Shown here in pieces: positions 42,605 to 44,884 of a DNA stretch of 44,884 nucleotides. Location: positions 1 through 44,884 of the forward strand of contig UQVT01000002.1 in the NCBI GenBank assembly GCA_900544465.1. Reading direction: 5' to 3'. The notes beneath the pieces were generated by a model. That model ran no database searches, was not told the DNA's origin, and saw only the letters and a program-made list of their open reading frames with translations. Source of the DNA: an uncultured Collinsella sp. Its GTDB lineage: Bacteria > Actinomycetota > Coriobacteriia > Coriobacteriales > Coriobacteriaceae. Positions within the stretch are counted from its first letter, which is position 1. Each line of letters starts with the position of its first letter. The position numbers and the translations under genes were made by a program.

Positions 42605-42628
42605 CCAATCGCTTTAGCGCGTTTGGCT
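42603..42628 (+). terminator. Weak hairpin overlapping the stop of the STAS-HATPase gene
   Basis: AGCCAA (42603-42608) pairs with TTGGCT (42623-42628), followed by ATTAAG. A poor terminator candidate. Confidence 0.35.
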
Positions 42629-42648
42629 ATTAAGAACATGCGGCAGAC

Positions 42649-42697
42649 AAGTTTTTTGAAAAAAGTACTTGCGTCTTTTGGACAACTCGCGTAAATT
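42649..42697 (+). promoter_or_regulatory. tRNA-Gly promoter with upstream A-tract palindrome
   Basis: TTGCGT (42669-42674) and TAAATT (42692-42697) lie at 17-base spacing. Upstream is AGTTTTTTGAAAAAAGT (42650-42666), a near-perfect palindrome like those before the other tRNA genes. Confidence 0.78.
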
Positions 42698-42709
42698 AAT
42701 AACCCGCAA

Positions 42710-42785
42710 GCGGACATGGCTCAGTTGGTAGAGCACAACCTTGCCAAGGTTGGGGTCGCGGGTTCGAGCCCCGTTGTCCGCTCCA
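42710..42785 (+). tRNA. tRNA-Gly (anticodon GCC)
   Basis: The acceptor stem GCGGACA pairs with TGTCCGC. The D arm is GCTCAGTTGGTAGAGC, the anticodon arm CAACC-TTGCCAA-GGTTG gives GCC, and the T arm is CGGGG/CCCCG-like around GTTCGAG. Discriminator T and encoded CCA (42783-42785). It reads Gly GGC/GGU. An identical copy begins at 44832. Confidence 0.97.
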
Positions 42786-42793
42786 AACGTAAC

Positions 42794-42825
42794 AGCCCGA
42801 CTACTACGGTAGCCGGGCTTTTTTT
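42794..42825 (+). terminator. Terminator of tRNA-Gly
   Basis: AGCCCG-a-CTAC pairs with GTAG-c-CGGGCT (42794-42819), followed by a T-run. Confidence 0.9.
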
Positions 42826-42965
42826 GTACCTATCTCCTAGGCTCGAACCCGAGAGGGGGGCGAGCGTTTTGGGTCGTGGCTGTGGCGTTGTTTGCCGCGA
42901 ATGTCCGCTTTGGGCGTATCATCGTGGGCATCTCGCATAACCTCGTTGCAAGGGAGATACGCCCC

Positions 42966-44699
42966 ATGGCTACAGAAAAGTCTTCTTCGCGCTCATGGAT
43001 GTCCGATGCCGCGATCTATCAGATCTACCCGCGCTCGTTTAAGGATTCGACTGGTTCGGGTCTGGGCGATATCGCGGGCATTACCCAGCAGATGGACTAT
43101 CTTGAGCGGCTGGGTATCGAGGCCATCTGGCTGAGCCCGTTTTACCCATCGCCTCTTGTCGATGGCGGCTATGATGTGGCGGACTACTGCGATGTCGACC
43201 CGCGTCTCGGCTCGCTTGACGACTTCGATGACATGATCGCTGCGGCTCACGCGCGCGGCATCAAGGTCATCGTCGACATCGTGCCCAACCATTCATCCAA
43301 CCAGCACCCCTGGTTCAAAGCCGCTCTTGCCGCCGGCCCCGGATCGCCCGAGCGCGCCCGTTATATCTTCCGCGATGGTCGCGGCGAGCATGGCGAGCTG
43401 CCTCCCACCAATTGGAATGCCAACTTTGGCGGCCCCGCATGGACGCGTGTTGCGGACGGTCAGTGGTATCTGCACATGTTTACGCCCGAGCAACCGGACT
43501 TTGACTGGTCATGCCCCGAGGTTCATGCGCTCTTTTGCGACGTCCTGGCGTTTTGGAGCGATCGAGGCGTCGACGGCTTTCGCATTGATGTGGCGCAGGG
43601 TCTCGCCAAGGATCTCGACCGCGATGACCTCGACCGGTGGCATCTCGCCGAGGGCGATGACATGGTTGACGACGGCACCCATCCGCTGTGGGACCGCAAT
43701 GAGGTCCACGAGATCTATCGCGAGTGGCGCCGCGTGTTCGACCGCTATAATCCGCCGCGCAGTGCCGTTGCCGAGGCGTGGGTGCTGCCCGAGCGCCAGT
43801 ATCTCTACGCGCGTCCCAGCGAGCTTGGCCAGACATTCAACTTTGAGTTTGCCAAGGCCACTTGGACCTATGATGACATGCACACTGCAATCGAGAAGGG
43901 CTTGAAGGCAGCCGTCGAATCCGATTCCGCCTCGACCTGGGTACTCTCCAACCACGACGTGCCGCGCGTGGCGACACGCTATGCCCTGCCGCAAATCAAG
44001 GCGACGCGCTACCACCAGATTGCGCTCGACTGGCTCTTACGCGACGGGTCGTCTTATGACGAGGACCGTGAACTCGGCGAGCGCCGCGCGCGGGCGGCCC
44101 TTTTGCTTGAGCTGGCGCTTCCGGGCTCGGCATACGTGTATCAGGGTGAGGAGCTCGGCCTTTTTGAGGTGGCTGATATCCCGTGGGCTGCACTCGAAGA
44201 CCCTACTGCGACCAATACGCACGGACCGAAGCGCGAGAAGGGGCGCGACGGCTGTCGTGTGTCCCTGCCGTGGGTGGCGGCGGACGATCCCGCGCATGGC
44301 GGATCGTTTGGGTTTTCGCCGGCAGACGCCGATGCGGCGCCCCATCTGCCGCAGCCTGCATGGTTTTCCGATTATGCTGCCGATAGGGAAGAAGTGGACC
44401 CGACATCGATGCTTGCGCTCTATCGTGACGCCCTCTGGCTGCGGCGCAAGCTGCGCGGGTGCGCCAACGATCTTGCGTGGCTCGATCTTGACGGGCGCAC
44501 CGGTCTTGCGGATGGTGCTGAGGGCGCTGAGGGCGGCGTCATCGCCTATCGCCGCGATAACGGCTGGGCGTGTGTGACGAACTTCGGTGCAGCACCCGTG
44601 GAGCTGCCGGCGGGCAGGGTCCTGCTCACCTCATCACCGCTTGCAGACGGCAGGCTCGCACAGGACAGCTCTGCCTGGATCATGCTCGGTGAGATGTAG
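42966..44699 (+). CDS. GH13-family alpha-glucosidase / oligo-alpha-glucosidase
   Basis: A 577-residue cytoplasmic glycoside hydrolase with no signal peptide. The GH13 regions are all present: DIVPNHSS (region I), GFRIDVAQ with nucleophile Asp208 (II), AEAWV with acid/base Glu270 (III) and LSNHDVPR with Asp331 (IV). The N-terminal MSDAAIYQIYPRSFKDSTG and GGYDVADY are typical of alpha-glucosidases that act on maltose, sucrose or isomaltose-type oligosaccharides; the exact specificity is unclear. The ATG at 42966 has AAGGGAG nine bases upstream; a longer open frame begins within the tRNA terminator region and is not supported. The gene stands alone between two identical tRNA-Gly genes, with no transporter or regulator next to it. 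Confidence 0.9.
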   Translation: MATEKSSSRSWMSDAAIYQIYPRSFKDSTGSGLGDIAGITQQMDYLERLGIEAIWLSPFYPSPLVDGGYDVADYCDVDPRLGSLDDFDDMIAAAHARGIKVIVDIVPNHSSNQHPWFKAALAAGPGSPERARYIFRDGRGEHGELPPTNWNANFGGPAWTRVADGQWYLHMFTPEQPDFDWSCPEVHALFCDVLAFWSDRGVDGFRIDVAQGLAKDLDRDDLDRWHLAEGDDMVDDGTHPLWDRNEVHEIYREWRRVFDRYNPPRSAVAEAWVLPERQYLYARPSELGQTFNFEFAKATWTYDDMHTAIEKGLKAAVESDSASTWVLSNHDVPRVATRYALPQIKATRYHQIALDWLLRDGSSYDEDRELGERRARAALLLELALPGSAYVYQGEELGLFEVADIPWAALEDPTATNTHGPKREKGRDGCRVSLPWVAADDPAHGGSFGFSPADADAAPHLPQPAWFSDYAADREEVDPTSMLALYRDALWLRRKLRGCANDLAWLDLDGRTGLADGAEGAEGGVIAYRRDNGWACVTNFGAAPVELPAGRVLLTSSPLADGRLAQDSSAWIMLGEM

Positions 44700-44770
44700 G
44701 GGCATCTCGCTGCGAGCCTGCGTTTGTCCGCGCCTTTCGTGACGACTGATGCCCTCGCGAGAGCGTCGCA

Positions 44771-44820
44771 AAACTTTTCAAAAAAAGTTCTTGCATAGGA
44801 TGCGGGCATCACGTAAGATT
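44771..44820 (+). promoter_or_regulatory. Promoter of the second tRNA-Gly with A-tract palindrome
   Basis: TTGCAT (44792-44797) and TAAGAT (44815-44820) lie at 17-base spacing. Upstream AACTTTTCAAAAAAAGTT (44773-44790) is a palindrome with AACTTTT/AAAAGTT arms. The region 44700-44770 also holds an inverted pair GGGCATC (44700-44706) / GATGCCC (44748-44754). Confidence 0.78.
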
Positions 44821-44831
44821 AATCCTCGTAA

Positions 44832-44884
44832 GCGGACATGGCTCAGTTGGTAGAGCACAACCTTGCCAAGGTTGGGGTCGCGGG
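44832..44884 (+). tRNA. tRNA-Gly (anticodon GCC), second copy, cut by window end
   Basis: The first 53 bases are identical to 42710-42762, including the acceptor 5' strand GCGGACA and the anticodon loop TTGCCAA. The 3' part lies beyond the window. Confidence 0.93.

Noticed and set aside
42876..42965. Upstream extension of the alpha-glucosidase to an earlier in-frame start
   Set aside because: The extension lies between the tRNA terminator and a clear ribosome-binding site, and translates to unconserved residues ahead of the normal GH13 N-terminus.

Overview
The window looks like chromosomal DNA from a moderately high-GC Gram-positive bacterium. I infer an anaerobic gut actinobacterium of class Coriobacteriia, most likely Collinsella or a close relative. 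The support is the actinobacterial block uvrC / rapZ-whiA / gap-pgk-tpiA / secG, a RapZ P-loop with Arg in place of Lys, lipoprotein-anchored peptide ABC importers, and gut-type traits (sialic acid use, a BaiN-family flavoprotein). The genus call is inference; no rRNA is present.

Layout. 1-883: 3' part of uvrB. 949-7071 (minus strand): two FAD proteins, an Mrp/NBP35 iron-sulphur carrier and an LTA-synthase-like membrane enzyme. 7265-14410 (plus): uvrA, a YbaK-type tRNA deacylase, murJ and uvrC, so all three nucleotide-excision-repair genes lie within 14.4 kb. 14411-25292: a sialic acid (nan) module with a structured leader, a lipoprotein binding protein, a permease, a permease-ATPase fusion, an ATPase, two tandem CE7-type esterases (the second without its nucleophile serine), nanA, a ROK kinase (nanK) and nanE. 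25304-27160: rapZ-whiA, with no yvcK between them. 27354-32029: gap, pgk, tpiA and gpmI. 32194-32448: secG. 32743-38685: a complete oppABCDF oligopeptide importer. 38686-39284: a gene-free stretch with two very large perfect-arm palindromes. 39285-44884: tRNA-Leu(GAG), a PAS/GAF/PP2C phosphatase, a STAS-HATPase fusion, tRNA-Gly(GCC), a GH13 alpha-glucosidase and the start of a second identical tRNA-Gly(GCC).

How it fits together. The nan module should import sialic acid through its ABC transporter, remove O-acetyl groups, cleave it to ManNAc and pyruvate (NanA), phosphorylate ManNAc (NanK) and epimerise the product to GlcNAc-6-P (NanE). NagA and NagB, needed to finish the route to glycolysis, are not in the window. 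Gap, Pgk, Tpi and GpmI form the lower glycolytic operon. The promoter regions of the nan module, the glycolytic operon and opp share an AACGTT-centred palindrome, which could be a common carbon-control operator.

Most worth a second look: the nan island inside a conserved actinobacterial block together with the missing yvcK; the esterase / pseudo-esterase pair; the giant intergenic hairpins (23247-23334, 24396-24500, 38702-38833, 39016-39140) and the structured nan leader; the self-contained partner-switch module at 39434-42604; and the palindromic A-tract element in front of every tRNA promoter.
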